In this document: one piece after another, positions 1 to 8,347 of the stretch
Numbering within the stretch: position 1 is the stretch's first letter
How the letters are laid out: every line of letters begins with the position of its first letter
From: Ardenticatenaceae bacterium
GTDB lineage: Bacteria > Chloroflexota > Anaerolineae > Promineifilales > Promineifilaceae
Reading direction: 5' to 3'
DNA length: 55,547 nt
NCBI GenBank assembly: GCA_020634215.1
Contig: JACKCD010000038.1
Location: forward strand, 1 to 55,547
Translations under genes and position numbers: made by a program
Notes under the pieces: model-generated
The model's database searches: none
Told to the model about the DNA's origin: nothing
The model's input: the letters and a program-made list of their open reading frames with translations, nothing else

Positions 1-187
1 ACTGCATGTTAAAGTCTGGGGCAGTCTGCCCAGCTTCGGGACGTACGCGGTTGCTGTTGACAAGCCCCCAGCCGGATAGGCCGAGGATGAGGGCAATGGC
101 AAGCCACATGAAGAGGGTGGTGAGACGGTTTTTTTTAACGGCCGTTTGTGTCTCAGTTGCGGATGTTGTTGTTGATAGATCACTCAT
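1..187 (-). CDS. CcmG/TlpA-like membrane thioredoxin, N-terminal part (runs off window)
   Basis: Only the first 62 codons are present; the gene continues beyond base 1. The peptide starts MSDLSTTTSATETQTAV, has a basic stretch, one membrane anchor (LFMWLAIALILGLSGWGLV), then a linker ending in AGQTAPDFNM, the typical opening of TlpA/ResA/CcmG redoxin domains. The catalytic CxxC would lie outside the window. CcmG-type proteins reduce apocytochrome CxxCH thiols before heme attachment on the outer face of the membrane. It starts 3 bp after the ccmH stop, so it is the next gene of the ccm operon. The family call rests on the anchor, the APDF motif and the context. Confidence 0.75.
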   Translation of the reverse strand, partial: MSDLSTTTSATETQTAVKKNRLTTLFMWLAIALILGLSGWGLVNSNRVRPEAGQTAPDFNMQ

Positions 188-190
188 CAC

Positions 191-733
191 TTATGATTCC
201 CCTCGCAATTCTGCCTCGATGCGGGCGATGTAGTCTGATTGCGGTGCTTGGGTGGGGGGCAAAACGGCCGTTTCTTCTCGTAGGTTTGGTTCTGCTGCCA
301 CAACGGCCGGCTGCTGCAATTTTAGCCCGCGCAAATAGCGACTAAAGAAAAAGCCGCCCACAACCACCGCCACCACCGGGAAAAACCACAAAATCAGGTT
401 AGCACCCCGACGCGGCGGTTCGGCCAGCACACCATCACCAAAGCGCTGGGCAAAATAAGCTTGAATTTGCTCTTCCGTTTCCCCTTGCGCCAATAAATCC
501 CGAATTTGTGCCCGCCAATCCATGCAGGCCTGGGTAGGGCAAACATCCAGCGGGGTTGATTCACAGACGGGGCAATATAGCCCTTTGGCGACTTCGTTGA
601 CCTGGTCATCGGTGACAGGCTGCTGGGCAACGGCCGTTTGTGCCACCAGCAGCAGTAAAATGACCAGCCAGAGTTGTTTATAAACACGGTTAGCAGAAAA
701 CACGAATAGCAAGTGATCTGCGCTCTTCTTCAT
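191..733 (-). CDS. ccmH: Cytochrome c maturation protein CcmH
   Basis: CcmH is a membrane-anchored thiol oxidoreductase that handles the apocytochrome CxxCH cysteines before heme ligation. A signal anchor ends near AQTAVAQQ. The CcmH domain carries YCPVCESTPLDVCPTQAC, that is the LRCxxC-type motif plus two further cysteines, followed by WRAQIRDLLAQGETEEQI and the YFAQRFGDGVL motif. One membrane helix (LILWFFPVVAVVVGGFFFSRYL) and a cytoplasmic tail follow, as in short bacterial CcmH proteins. An open frame extends upstream to 760, but those codons lie inside an intergenic repeat, so I place the start at the ATG at 733 behind GGAAG. It lies between ccmF and a CcmG-like gene. Two AACGGCCGTT copies fall in it, one near the signal cleavage region and one in the tail. 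Confidence 0.88.
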   Translation of the reverse strand: MKKSADHLLFVFSANRVYKQLWLVILLLLVAQTAVAQQPVTDDQVNEVAKGLYCPVCESTPLDVCPTQACMDWRAQIRDLLAQGETEEQIQAYFAQRFGDGVLAEPPRRGANLILWFFPVVAVVVGGFFFSRYLRGLKLQQPAVVAAEPNLREETAVLPPTQAPQSDYIARIEAELRGES

Positions 734-753
734 AACTTCCTTGTAACTGTATC

Positions 754-824
754 GTGTCATTCCCGCGAAAGCGGGAATCCATACTTGTGCCTAAGATGGA
801 TACCCGCCTACGCGGGTATGACAC
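754..824. repeat. Paired REP-like hairpins in inverted orientation
   Basis: Two related units of 29 bp, at 754-782 and 796-824, face each other. The first reads GTGTCATTCCCGCGAAAGCG and on; the second is nearly its reverse complement (TACCCGCCTACGCGGGTA core). Each unit folds on its own and the pair can also fold as one cruciform. The arrangement resembles BIME/REP or small MITE-like elements. It separates ccmF from ccmH and overlaps the apparent but unlikely upstream extension of ccmH. Confidence 0.75.
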
Positions 825-882
825 CTCTTTTTTGTAACTTTTTCAGGAAGCCCTGTACTGTTACACTTCTTTTTGTGCCGCA

Positions 883-2880
883 TTAATCGGCTGCCCCAAT
901 AGCGGCGCGGCGTGGTTGGGGCACACGTTGGCGTTCCTTGCGGGGGTCAGGCCAGGCCGCGATGAGGGTGCCAATGACAAAAATAAAGCCCCCAGCCCAA
1001 ACCCAGTTGACCAGCGGGTTTAAAAAGACGCGGAAGGTAGCGGCATCGGCGGTGGTTGGTTCCCAGTTGACCAGCAGAACGTAGAAATCTTCGCTGATGG
1101 TGGCGCGGAGGTCGGGGATGGTCATGGGCTGCTGGGTGCGGGTGTAGAGTTCAATTTGGGGATGGATGGTTTTGACCAAACGGCCGTTTTTCAACACATC
1201 CACCGTCGCTTCCGTCACCACCAAGTCATCCGGCCCAGCATATCGTTCTACGCCGTTAAACACCATCGTGTAATTGCCGAGCGACAGCGATTCCCCTTGC
1301 TGCAGCCGCATCTGCGTCTCCTGCTGGAAAATTTCTACGCCAATCACGCCAAACCCCATCACAATGACCCCCATGTGAATCCAGTAGCCACCATAGCGGC
1401 GACGGTTTCGCGCCAGGAGGTTGGAAAATGCTTGCCAGGCGTTTTCGCCACGCCCCATGCGGGCGCGGGTGCCTTTCCAAAACTCCAGCAGGGTGAGAAC
1501 GGCGGCGAAGGTGACGACAAAGAGGCCGATGAGGGCACCCACGCTGTGAATGCCAAGCAAGAAGAGGATGAGGGTAAAAACGGCCGTTGCAACCACCGGC
1601 CAGCGCAGCGACATTTGCAGCCGTTCAATGCTGGTGCGATACCACATGGTTAACGGTGCAACCCCCATGAGCAATAGCAGCACGGCAAACAGCGGTGCCA
1701 GTGCTTGCTCATAGACCGTTGGCCCCACAAACCCTTTTTCACCCGTGATCAATTCGGAAATGATGGGGTAATAGGTGAACAGAAATACAATTGCCAAAAT
1801 TGCCAAAATGACAAAGTTATTGTAAAGAAAAGCGGCTTCACGCGACAAGAAGGAGGTCAGATGGTTGGGAGAACTCAGTTCGTCGCGTCGTTTGCTCACC
1901 CAAAAGGCGGAAAAGATGAACATGAAGGCGATAAAGCCAAAGAAATAGGGGCCGATGTCTGACCGGGCAAAGGAGTGGACGGAGGAAATGACGCCGGTGC
2001 GGACAATGAAGGTGCCGAGGATGACCAGACAGTAGGTGAGAATGATCAGGAACATGTTCCACATTTTGAACATGTTGCGCTTTTCCTGAATCATCACCGA
2101 ATGCAAAAAGGCGGTGCCGGAGAGCCACGGCATCAGCGAAGCATTTTCCACCGGATCCCAACCCCAGTAACCGCCCCAGCCGAGGACATCATATGCCCAG
2201 CGCCCGCCCAAAATTAGCCCCAGGCTGAGAAACAGCCAGGCGACAAGCGTCCAGCGGCGGGTGGTGCGAATCCATTCGTCGTCGAGTTTGCCGGATATCA
2301 GTGCCGCCATGGCAAAAATGTAGGGCACGATGAAGCCGATAAAGCCGAGGTAGAGCATGGGGGGATGGATGATCATGCCGGGGTGGCGCAGCAGGGGGCT
2401 GAGGCCATTACCATCGGGCGGCACGAAGTCGAGCCGGGCAAAGGGGTTTTCGATAAAGGTGGAAAGACCAAGGAAGAAAAGCTGGGTGAAGCTGCCCACC
2501 ATAATGACATAGGGCATGAACACCTGCTCTTCGCCCCATTTGCGGAGCATGGCGGCGGCGAGGAAAATAGCCAGCAGCATGTTCCAAAAGAGCAGTGACC
2601 CGGCCTGCCCGCCCCACAGTGCTGTTACTTTGAGAATGGTGGGGGTTTCGAGGCTGCTAACGCGCCAGACGTATTCCACAGAAAAATCGCCGCTTAGCAG
2701 TAGGGCGATCATGCTGCCGCCAGCCAACAGCAGCAGGGGGAGGGTGACGATGGTGGCGTTACGGGCGCTGGCGATAAACAACGGCCGTTTCTGCCAACTT
2801 CCAAATCCGGCTGCAACCACCGCATAAAGCGATACAAGAAAAGCAATCAGAAGCGTAAAGTGACCAAAATCTGCAAGCAT
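883..2880 (-). CDS. ccmF: Heme lyase subunit CcmF
   Basis: CcmF attaches heme delivered by CcmE to reduced apocytochrome c. At 665 aa this is the usual length. The tryptophan-rich WWD signature (WGGYWGWDPVENASLMPWL) sits around residue 240, after a helix-rich N-terminal half with conserved RHPGMIIHPPMLYLGF. About fourteen membrane helices are visible, with a large exported domain near residues 510-620 and a last helix before the C-terminal basic tail. It lies in the ccm operon between a membrane protein of unknown function and ccmH, with 122 bp containing a paired hairpin before ccmH. Three AACGGCCGTT copies are embedded in the reading frame. CcmA, B and C are not in the window. Confidence 0.95.
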   Translation of the reverse strand: MLADFGHFTLLIAFLVSLYAVVAAGFGSWQKRPLFIASARNATIVTLPLLLLAGGSMIALLLSGDFSVEYVWRVSSLETPTILKVTALWGGQAGSLLFWNMLLAIFLAAAMLRKWGEEQVFMPYVIMVGSFTQLFFLGLSTFIENPFARLDFVPPDGNGLSPLLRHPGMIIHPPMLYLGFIGFIVPYIFAMAALISGKLDDEWIRTTRRWTLVAWLFLSLGLILGGRWAYDVLGWGGYWGWDPVENASLMPWLSGTAFLHSVMIQEKRNMFKMWNMFLIILTYCLVILGTFIVRTGVISSVHSFARSDIGPYFFGFIAFMFIFSAFWVSKRRDELSSPNHLTSFLSREAAFLYNNFVILAILAIVFLFTYYPIISELITGEKGFVGPTVYEQALAPLFAVLLLLMGVAPLTMWYRTSIERLQMSLRWPVVATAVFTLILFLLGIHSVGALIGLFVVTFAAVLTLLEFWKGTRARMGRGENAWQAFSNLLARNRRRYGGYWIHMGVIVMGFGVIGVEIFQQETQMRLQQGESLSLGNYTMVFNGVERYAGPDDLVVTEATVDVLKNGRLVKTIHPQIELYTRTQQPMTIPDLRATISEDFYVLLVNWEPTTADAATFRVFLNPLVNWVWAGGFIFVIGTLIAAWPDPRKERQRVPQPRRAAIGAAD

Positions 2881-2892
2881 GAGTAGATTGAA

Positions 2893-2947
2893 GATTAGAG
2901 ATTAGAGATTGGGAGACCTTCATCAATCTCCAATCTCTAATCTCTAA
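2893..2947. repeat. Intergenic hairpin of GATTAGA/GATTGGA units
   Basis: Tandem 7-bp units (GATTAGA-like) form the left arm and their reverse complement the right arm, giving a stem of about 20 bp with one bulge and a short loop. It fills the gap between the 387-aa membrane protein and ccmF. The same unit recurs at 4122-4177 and 24979-25038. There is no U-tract, so it is not a standard terminator. Confidence 0.8.
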
Positions 2948-2950
2948 CCG

Positions 2951-4114
2951 CTATTTTTTTGCTGTCCACCAGTTAAAAATCATCATGGTGGCGAGTAGGC
3001 CAAAAAAGAGGCCGGCCAACACATTGACCTGCCCTAGGCTGAGGCCGCTGCTAGTAACAATGGCTAAGACTCCGACGGCCGCTAACCCCAAAATGCGGGT
3101 CAGCGTCCATACATTAAACCGCAGTTGCACCAGACCAACCAGCAGCCCTACCAATCCACCGGTGGTGAGGGCATTGGGCAAGTTACCCGTTTCACCAGGG
3201 ATGTTATAAACCAGCCCAACGCCGCCAGCGGCAAACATTAATGCCCAGATGAGCAAGGTGCGGGTGGATTTGACCTTGACGCGCAGCAGTCGCCCCCCGA
3301 CCCACCAGCCAACAGCACCCAGGATGGCGATAGAGCCAATGGTGTTGGGTGTCAGGGCATCTTGCCCGGTTGATTGTTTGGGGATGGTGAGGACGGCACC
3401 CAACAGGGCACCGAGAAAGGTTGCGCCAATGGTGACCCAGCGGGAGGAGGTGCGTATCCCGCGCACGGTCTTGGTCATGCGCTGCTGTGTGCCGCTGATG
3501 GCGTTGCCTAGCCAGTAGCCGACGTAGCCCAAAATGGCGAGGGGAATGATGAGGTCGGAAAAGGTAACGGCCGTTTCCAGCTTACCCGTCTCTTCTGAAA
3601 GGGTGGTGAACTGACTCAACAAAAGCAAAATGACCACGGCGACAAAAAAAATGGCGATCCAGGTAGCGGCTCGCCAGGAAGTGACGTAGAAAACACCGGG
3701 GATTTTGAACGACACGCCACCCACCATACCGACCAGCCATTTGCCCAGCCAGCCACCGATGAGCGCGGCAATGGCTCCCCAGCGAAGGAGGGTGTTGGAA
3801 AAAACGGCCGTTTCTCCTCCCGTCCCCGCTGCCCGATAGAGCACTACGCCCACAGCCACGCCCACGATGACCCCAAACAAAATGCCGCCCCACTGCCGCC
3901 TCGATGGTTTTAACTTCTGTAGCTGCTTACGGGTGCTGCTTTGCCCGGCCGTTAAGATGCCAGCCAGCCACACCCCCAGAGGGAAGGCCAAAATGGCTCC
4001 AACGACAATGAGTTCCACAGGCACCATTGCCAGGATGCCAAAAGACACCCAGAGCACCGTGAAGAAGAGGGCTAAGAGGTAATGGTTTTTAACGGCCGTT
4101 AATACAGGGGTCAT
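2951..4114 (-). CDS. Polytopic membrane protein of unknown function in the ccm operon
   Basis: I do not recognise this 387-aa protein. It has roughly ten to twelve hydrophobic helices and little else. It contains an internal repeat: a Gly-rich helix followed by a short basic segment occurs as GGWLGKWLVGMVGG, GYVGYWLGNAISGT, GAVGWWVGGRLLRV and GGLVGLLVGLVQLRF, which suggests a duplicated two-helix unit resembling glycine-zipper membrane spans. It lies between ccmE and ccmF with hairpin-filled gaps on both sides and reads in the same direction, so it may act in cytochrome c maturation, but nothing in the sequence shows a catalytic site or heme ligand pattern. Three AACGGCCGTT copies lie within it. 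Confidence 0.7.
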   Translation of the reverse strand: MTPVLTAVKNHYLLALFFTVLWVSFGILAMVPVELIVVGAILAFPLGVWLAGILTAGQSSTRKQLQKLKPSRRQWGGILFGVIVGVAVGVVLYRAAGTGGETAVFSNTLLRWGAIAALIGGWLGKWLVGMVGGVSFKIPGVFYVTSWRAATWIAIFFVAVVILLLLSQFTTLSEETGKLETAVTFSDLIIPLAILGYVGYWLGNAISGTQQRMTKTVRGIRTSSRWVTIGATFLGALLGAVLTIPKQSTGQDALTPNTIGSIAILGAVGWWVGGRLLRVKVKSTRTLLIWALMFAAGGVGLVYNIPGETGNLPNALTTGGLVGLLVGLVQLRFNVWTLTRILGLAAVGVLAIVTSSGLSLGQVNVLAGLFFGLLATMMIFNWWTAKK

Positions 4115-4121
4115 GGAAAGA

Positions 4122-4177
4122 TGGCGATTGGAGATTGGAGATTGTGAACTTTTTCAATCTCCAATCTCCAATCGCCA
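4122..4177. repeat. Perfect 23-bp intergenic hairpin of GGAGATT units
   Basis: The arms 4122-4144 and 4155-4177 are exact reverse complements, with a 10-base loop. The left arm is built from GATTGGA repeats. It lies between ccmE and the membrane protein gene and belongs to the same family as 2893-2947 and 24979-25038. Confidence 0.9.
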
Positions 4178-4199
4178 GTTCACCTATATAAGTGATCAC

Positions 4200-4688
4200 T
4201 TATGACGAAGCGGCTGGCTGCATTTCCTCATAGCGGGTGGGGCATTTAAGGAACAGCCCCCCTTTGTTAGCCACAAACGTCCCTGAATCCTCAGCGTGGC
4301 CTTCCACCAGTGCCTGGGCTTGGTGTTGCAGCAAATCTGGCTTTGGCTCATTGAGTGCCACCACGCGAAGCCGCTGTGTTGGGTTGTTGACATCGTCTAC
4401 AATATCAAACTCCAGCCGCGAATTGGTGGCATCAATTTGGGTGTATTGAATCGAATCACCCATGACCCAACCTGCTACGCGCAAATCGCGCCCAGTTAAC
4501 CGAGCCTGCTCACTATAAAATTCGCCAACGGTCTTATAAAGCTGGGTGTTGCCGCTCATGGCGTTCACCACCAGATAAACAATGGCTGCCACAAGCACTA
4601 CGCCTGCCACCACAAACTTGAGCCGATTTTGCTTTGGCTGTTCTAAAACCAGCCCCTCATCTTTGTTTGTCCAAGACACACCAGACAT
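4200..4688 (-). CDS. ccmE: Heme chaperone CcmE, CxxxY type
   Basis: CcmE binds heme covalently and hands it to CcmF. The 162-aa protein has a cytoplasmic N-terminus, one anchor (FVVAGVVLVAAIVYLVVNAM, residues 25-44) and an OB-fold domain with the family pattern LTGRDLRVAGWVMGDSIQY and a GTFVANKGG loop. Classical CcmE carries a heme-binding His in HxxxY; here the site is C149-P-T-R-Y153, the CxxxY form described for the variant System I* of some Desulfovibrio and archaea. The C-terminal tail after it is very short. It starts 3 bp after the DUF2007-like gene and is followed by a hairpin. Confidence 0.9.
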   Translation of the reverse strand: MSGVSWTNKDEGLVLEQPKQNRLKFVVAGVVLVAAIVYLVVNAMSGNTQLYKTVGEFYSEQARLTGRDLRVAGWVMGDSIQYTQIDATNSRLEFDIVDDVNNPTQRLRVVALNEPKPDLLQHQAQALVEGHAEDSGTFVANKGGLFLKCPTRYEEMQPAASS

Positions 4689-4690
4689 AA

Positions 4691-5014
4691 TTATTCTTCC
4701 TCATCAAGCCACGCTTCGTTTTCGCGCTCAATTTCTGCCAAAAGTTGGCTTGCTTCCTCAGCCAGGTCGGCCGGCACCGAAACGTGACCATTACCTAACA
4801 AACCAATTGTTAACCCAAACGCTTGCCCAGCCCCTTCTTGCCAGGCGCGGGCGGGAATACCTTCGGCTTCCAGTCGGCCGGCAATAATTTGGGCCGGGGT
4901 TAAGCCCAGCGTTTTATACACCGTTACCCACCGAATAGATTGGCTACCACCGGGAGAGGTTTCGCCATCACTATCGTCATCGTGGGGGAAAATTGCTGCT
5001 GTGGGATCACTCAT
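4691..5014 (-). CDS. Small DUF2007-like protein at the head of the ccm operon
   Basis: This 107-aa soluble protein has an acidic, disordered first 25 residues (DDDSDGETSPGG), then a compact domain VTVYKTLGLTPAQIIAGRLEAEGIPARAWQ with a later VSVPADLAEEASQLLAE helix. That matches the pattern of DUF2007 (putative signal-transducing) proteins, in which a beta strand and an AxxIxxxLExxGIpa helix precede an aspartate-glutamate-rich helix. No catalytic residues are evident. It is the first gene of the ccm run and ends 3 bp before ccmE. Its role there is unknown. Confidence 0.65.
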   Translation of the reverse strand: MSDPTAAIFPHDDDSDGETSPGGSQSIRWVTVYKTLGLTPAQIIAGRLEAEGIPARAWQEGAGQAFGLTIGLLGNGHVSVPADLAEEASQLLAEIERENEAWLDEEE

Positions 5015-5440
5015 TAGTCAAAAGCCACTTCTTTTTGGGAATTGCCGGATCGGATAGCTCTATCTTGTTCAGCACTATACCGGCTCCAGAATTCCAACAA
5101 ACTTAAAGCATGGAATTTATTATACAGCAAGTTGCGTGTAAAAATGTGCCTTTATAAAATAAACCCCATATTTTAGCTAGTTGGGCATAATAGCACAGAC
5201 TATTATGAGCGCAAGACAGCCACCATTTTCGCCTCGCTTACCCTTGATCGGATAACCTATAAGGTATAGACTTACGTAGTCTGTCTGACGAAATCACCCA
5301 ATTTACTCTATATTAAAGTGTACCCCTTGTTAAGCGTCAAAGGATGATAATCATATGGCTTTCATAACATTTATCATTAGTTTTATATCAAATCCTTGTT
5401 TATGCTTCGACAATAAGTATGTCTCTGTTAGGAGGTCGTT
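5015..5440. promoter_or_regulatory. Divergent control region between the ccm and cytochrome operons
   Basis: This 426-bp AT-rich gap separates two operons read in opposite directions, both for c-type cytochromes, so it probably carries promoters for both. On the plus strand CTGACG (5285-5290), an 18-bp spacer and TATATT (5309-5314) could form a sigma-70-like promoter, leaving a leader of about 120 bp. A strong ribosome site AGGAGG stands just before the ATG at 5441. A short inverted repeat AGACT-AGTCT lies near 5270. I see no gene, tRNA or recognised riboswitch here. Confidence 0.4.
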
Positions 5441-6706
5441 ATGCAGCGAAGGTTAGGATTACTCATTCTGATTATATGGTCAGCCATCCTTGTTGTTGGT
5501 TGTAAAGGTGAGCCTGGCGAAACAGGTGTTCAAGGGCCTGAAGGAGCGCAAGGTTTACCTGGCCCAGCTGGTGAACCGGGGGCACAAGGCCCGGCCGGCC
5601 CAGCAGGGGCGGATGGCTTGAGCTTTGAGCCACCTTCTTTTATTGGTAGCGAAGCGTGTGCTGAGTGCCATCAAGAAACATACGATGTCTTTATTAAAAG
5701 CGGACATCCCTGGAAGCTTACAAAGGTAGTAAACGGCGAGGCACCTGTCTATCCCTTTACCGCAATCCCTAACCCGCCCGATGGATATACCTGGGATGAC
5801 ATTAGCTATGTGATTGGTGGTTATAACTGGAAAGCCCGCTTTATTGACCAACAAGGTTACATTATCACCGGTGCCGATGAAAATGCCACGACCCAATACA
5901 ATTTTTATAATGGTGAGTTAAAGCTGGGTGATGAATGGGTTGGCTATCACGCTGGTGAAGCCAATTTGCCCTATGACTGTGGTGGCTGCCACACGACTGG
6001 TTATTCTCCGCAAGGTAACCAAGATGGCTTACCGGGTTTGACTGGTACTTGGGCACTTGCGGGTGTTCAATGTGAAGAGTGTCATGGGCCGGGCAGTTTG
6101 CACGCCAATGCCCCGCTTTCGTTCCGCCCGATTGTGGATCGGGATGCGGAAAGCTGTGGGTCTTGCCATTCACGGGACACCCAAGAGGCAGTGAATGCCA
6201 GCGATGGTTTTATTCAGCACCATGAGCAGTATGAGGAGTTGTTCCAGGGCAAGCATGTGGCGATTGATTGTGTGGTCTGCCATGACCCGCATACGGGTGT
6301 GGTGCAGTTGCGTAAGGCAGATTTGCCCACAACACGAACCACGTGTGAAAACTGCCATTTCCAACAGGCGAATAATAAGGGCAACGAAACCCACGCTGGC
6401 TTGCGCATGGAGTGTATTAGCTGCCATATGCCTCGCGTAACGAAAAGCGCGGTAGGTGATCCGGAGCAGTTCACTGGGGATATTCGTACCCATTTGATGG
6501 CGATTGACCCGACCCAAGTGGGGCAGTTCTCTGAGGATGGGACAACGGCTTTATCGCAGCTTTCGCTTGATTTTAGCTGTCGCGGCTGCCATAATCCCGA
6601 AGGCTCTGGCCGGGTTCGGGAGGATGCGGAGTTGATTGAGGCGGCCACAGGCTATCACGCCGTACCACAGCCGACGCCTGAAGCAACGGCCGTTTCTGAG
6701 CCATAA
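5441..6706 (+). CDS. Octaheme c-type cytochrome lipoprotein with collagen-like stalk
   Basis: The 421-aa protein has a lipoprotein signal with lipobox VVGC (Cys about residue 21), then 12 consecutive Gly-X-Y triplets (GEPGETGVQGPEGAQ and on to GAD), then a cytochrome domain with eight CxxCH motifs: CAECH, CGGCH, CEECH, CGSCH, CVVCH, CENCH, CISCH and CRGCH. The first motif sits in GSEACAECHQETYDVFIKSGHPW, a layout seen in cytochrome c554/DmsE-like multiheme proteins. It is presumably tethered outside the membrane with the hemes held away by the stalk. It heads a plus-strand operon; the next gene starts 16 bp after its stop. AGGAGG precedes the ATG. A palindrome copy encodes Thr-Ala-Val near the C-terminus. 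Electron transfer is likely; the partner or acceptor is not shown. Confidence 0.88.
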   Translation: MQRRLGLLILIIWSAILVVGCKGEPGETGVQGPEGAQGLPGPAGEPGAQGPAGPAGADGLSFEPPSFIGSEACAECHQETYDVFIKSGHPWKLTKVVNGEAPVYPFTAIPNPPDGYTWDDISYVIGGYNWKARFIDQQGYIITGADENATTQYNFYNGELKLGDEWVGYHAGEANLPYDCGGCHTTGYSPQGNQDGLPGLTGTWALAGVQCEECHGPGSLHANAPLSFRPIVDRDAESCGSCHSRDTQEAVNASDGFIQHHEQYEELFQGKHVAIDCVVCHDPHTGVVQLRKADLPTTRTTCENCHFQQANNKGNETHAGLRMECISCHMPRVTKSAVGDPEQFTGDIRTHLMAIDPTQVGQFSEDGTTALSQLSLDFSCRGCHNPEGSGRVREDAELIEAATGYHAVPQPTPEATAVSEP

Positions 6707-6722
6707 CAATGAGGAAAACATA

Positions 6723-8288
6723 ATGAGTTATCTAAAACTCAGCCGTTTCCTTCTAGGAGTTGTTCTCGCCGCTGCTGGCCTTCTGTTCTGGTGGCACCTC
6801 CCTGTCTCCGCCGAGGTGCCACAGCAGGCCGGGGACGAGGCGTGCCGTCTGTGCCACAGCGACACCAACGAGGTAGTCACGCTCCCTACGGGAGATGAAG
6901 TGCCGGTGCAGGTGGATATGGCGGTGCTGGCGCAGTCGGCTCACGGCAACATGGCTGAATCCCCATTGGCTTGCAGCGACTGCCACCAAACCATTAACGA
7001 CTATCAATATCCGCATACAGACGTTACGGCAACTACGCTGCGTGAATTTCAACTGGAAAAATCGGCGGAATGTCAACGTTGTCATGTGCAGCCCCATCTC
7101 ACCAGCCACCCTGGGCCGGAAGCGGAGAATGGCGTGGCGTGTGTGGATTGTCACGGCGGGCATGATGTGGCACCGGCAGCGGATTGGCAGCAGCCGGGGG
7201 CGACGGCCACTTGTGCCAATTGCCACAACCGTTCGGGGGTGGATTTGGTGGATGAAGCGGCATTAACGGCCGTTATTCAAAATGGCCTTTTCACCAACCA
7301 GACAGACAGCAATTACTGCCTTTCCTGCCACAGCCAGCCCGGTTTGCAGGTGACGTTTGCCAATGGCGACACCAAGTCGGCCACGATAGATGCCGATGCT
7401 TTTCATAGTTCGGTGCATGGGGTGGATTCGGAACGGCCGTTAAATTGCACCAACTGCCACGAAAACCACCAATACCCCCATGAACCCGTCACCGCCGAAT
7501 CAGCCAGAGCCTACAGCCTAGAAATGTATCCCCTGTGCGCCAACTGCCATGAGCCAAAATATGACCAGGCGTTAGACAGTACTCATCAGGCCGCTTTAGA
7601 AGATGGCAATTTGGATGCCGCAGTCTGTACCGATTGTCACGGTGCCCACGACACACCTGTTCCCAACGAACCCCGCGAACGCATTTCCCACACTTGCGAA
7701 AAATGCCATAGCACCATCTTTAACGAATATGCGACCAGCGTTCATGGCGATGCACTGCTTACCGAGGGTAACTCTGATGTGCCAACTTGTATTGATTGCC
7801 ACGGTGTGCATAACATCGGCGACCCCACCACCAACCTCTTCCGCATTCGTTCCCCCGAACTGTGCGCCGGCTGCCATGCCGACGAAGAGCTAATGGGTAA
7901 GTATGACATTTCAACGCAGGTCTTTGATACCTACGTGGCCGATTTTCATGGGTCAACTGTAGCCATCTTTGAGCATCAAGACCCAACGGTGGAGACCAAC
8001 AAGGCGGTTTGTTATGATTGCCACGGTGTGCATAACATCCAGAAACCAGATGATCCGCAGGCTGGTATTAAGAACAACCTGCTGGCAACATGCCAGCAGT
8101 GCCACCCCGATGCCAGTGCCAACTTCCCGGATTCCTGGACAAGCCACTTTGAGCCATCGCCACAGCATAACCCGTTGGTCTATTATGTAAACCTGTTTTA
8201 CAACATTGTTATCCCCTTAACCGTCGGGTTCTTCGCTTTCATGGTCTCAACCGATGTGTATCGGCGTATACGGCTAAGTTTGAAATAA
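6723..8288 (+). CDS. Membrane-anchored cytochrome c with 14 heme motifs
   Basis: I start at the ATG at 6723, which follows GAGGAAA and gives a clear signal peptide (FLLGVVLAAAGLLFWWHLPVSAE); codons upstream of it are unlikely to be used. The 521-aa protein then carries 14 CxxCH motifs, beginning CRLCH, CSDCH, CQRCH and ending CAGCH, CYDCH, CQQCH. Several are in CxDCHGxH form with a second histidine, typical of bis-His multiheme cytochromes. A C-terminal helix (LFYNIVIPLTVGFFAFMV) with a basic end anchors it on the cytoplasmic side. It is followed by a cytochrome b gene, so it may take electrons from that quinol-reactive partner and pass them to the collagen-stalked lipoproteins. The exact family is not recognised. 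Confidence 0.87.
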   Translation: MSYLKLSRFLLGVVLAAAGLLFWWHLPVSAEVPQQAGDEACRLCHSDTNEVVTLPTGDEVPVQVDMAVLAQSAHGNMAESPLACSDCHQTINDYQYPHTDVTATTLREFQLEKSAECQRCHVQPHLTSHPGPEAENGVACVDCHGGHDVAPAADWQQPGATATCANCHNRSGVDLVDEAALTAVIQNGLFTNQTDSNYCLSCHSQPGLQVTFANGDTKSATIDADAFHSSVHGVDSERPLNCTNCHENHQYPHEPVTAESARAYSLEMYPLCANCHEPKYDQALDSTHQAALEDGNLDAAVCTDCHGAHDTPVPNEPRERISHTCEKCHSTIFNEYATSVHGDALLTEGNSDVPTCIDCHGVHNIGDPTTNLFRIRSPELCAGCHADEELMGKYDISTQVFDTYVADFHGSTVAIFEHQDPTVETNKAVCYDCHGVHNIQKPDDPQAGIKNNLLATCQQCHPDASANFPDSWTSHFEPSPQHNPLVYYVNLFYNIVIPLTVGFFAFMVSTDVYRRIRLSLK

Positions 8289-8294
8289 AAAATC

Positions 8295-8322
8295 CCGGCC
8301 GGAGCCTAATAGCTTCGGCCGG
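8295..8322 (+). other. GC-rich hairpin between cytochrome genes
   Basis: Arms CCGGCCGGAGC and GCTTCGGCCGG pair over 11 positions with one G-U pair and a 6-base loop. It lies 6 bp after the 14-heme gene. There is no U-run after it, so it is more likely an mRNA-stabilising or processing element than a terminator. The cytochrome b ribosome site (AAAGGAG) follows. Confidence 0.6.
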
Positions 8323-8347
8323 TCGTGATGTAGATGTAAAGGAGTGA

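Noticed and set aside
1156..1653. Long open frames on the strand opposite ccmF and other GC-rich genes
   Set aside because: They lie fully inside well-identified genes, have composition biased by the opposite strand and show no family motifs.
8295..8322. GC-rich hairpin as a terminator after the 14-heme gene
   Set aside because: No U-run follows and the cytochrome b gene begins 26 bp later with a ribosome site, so transcription probably reads through.
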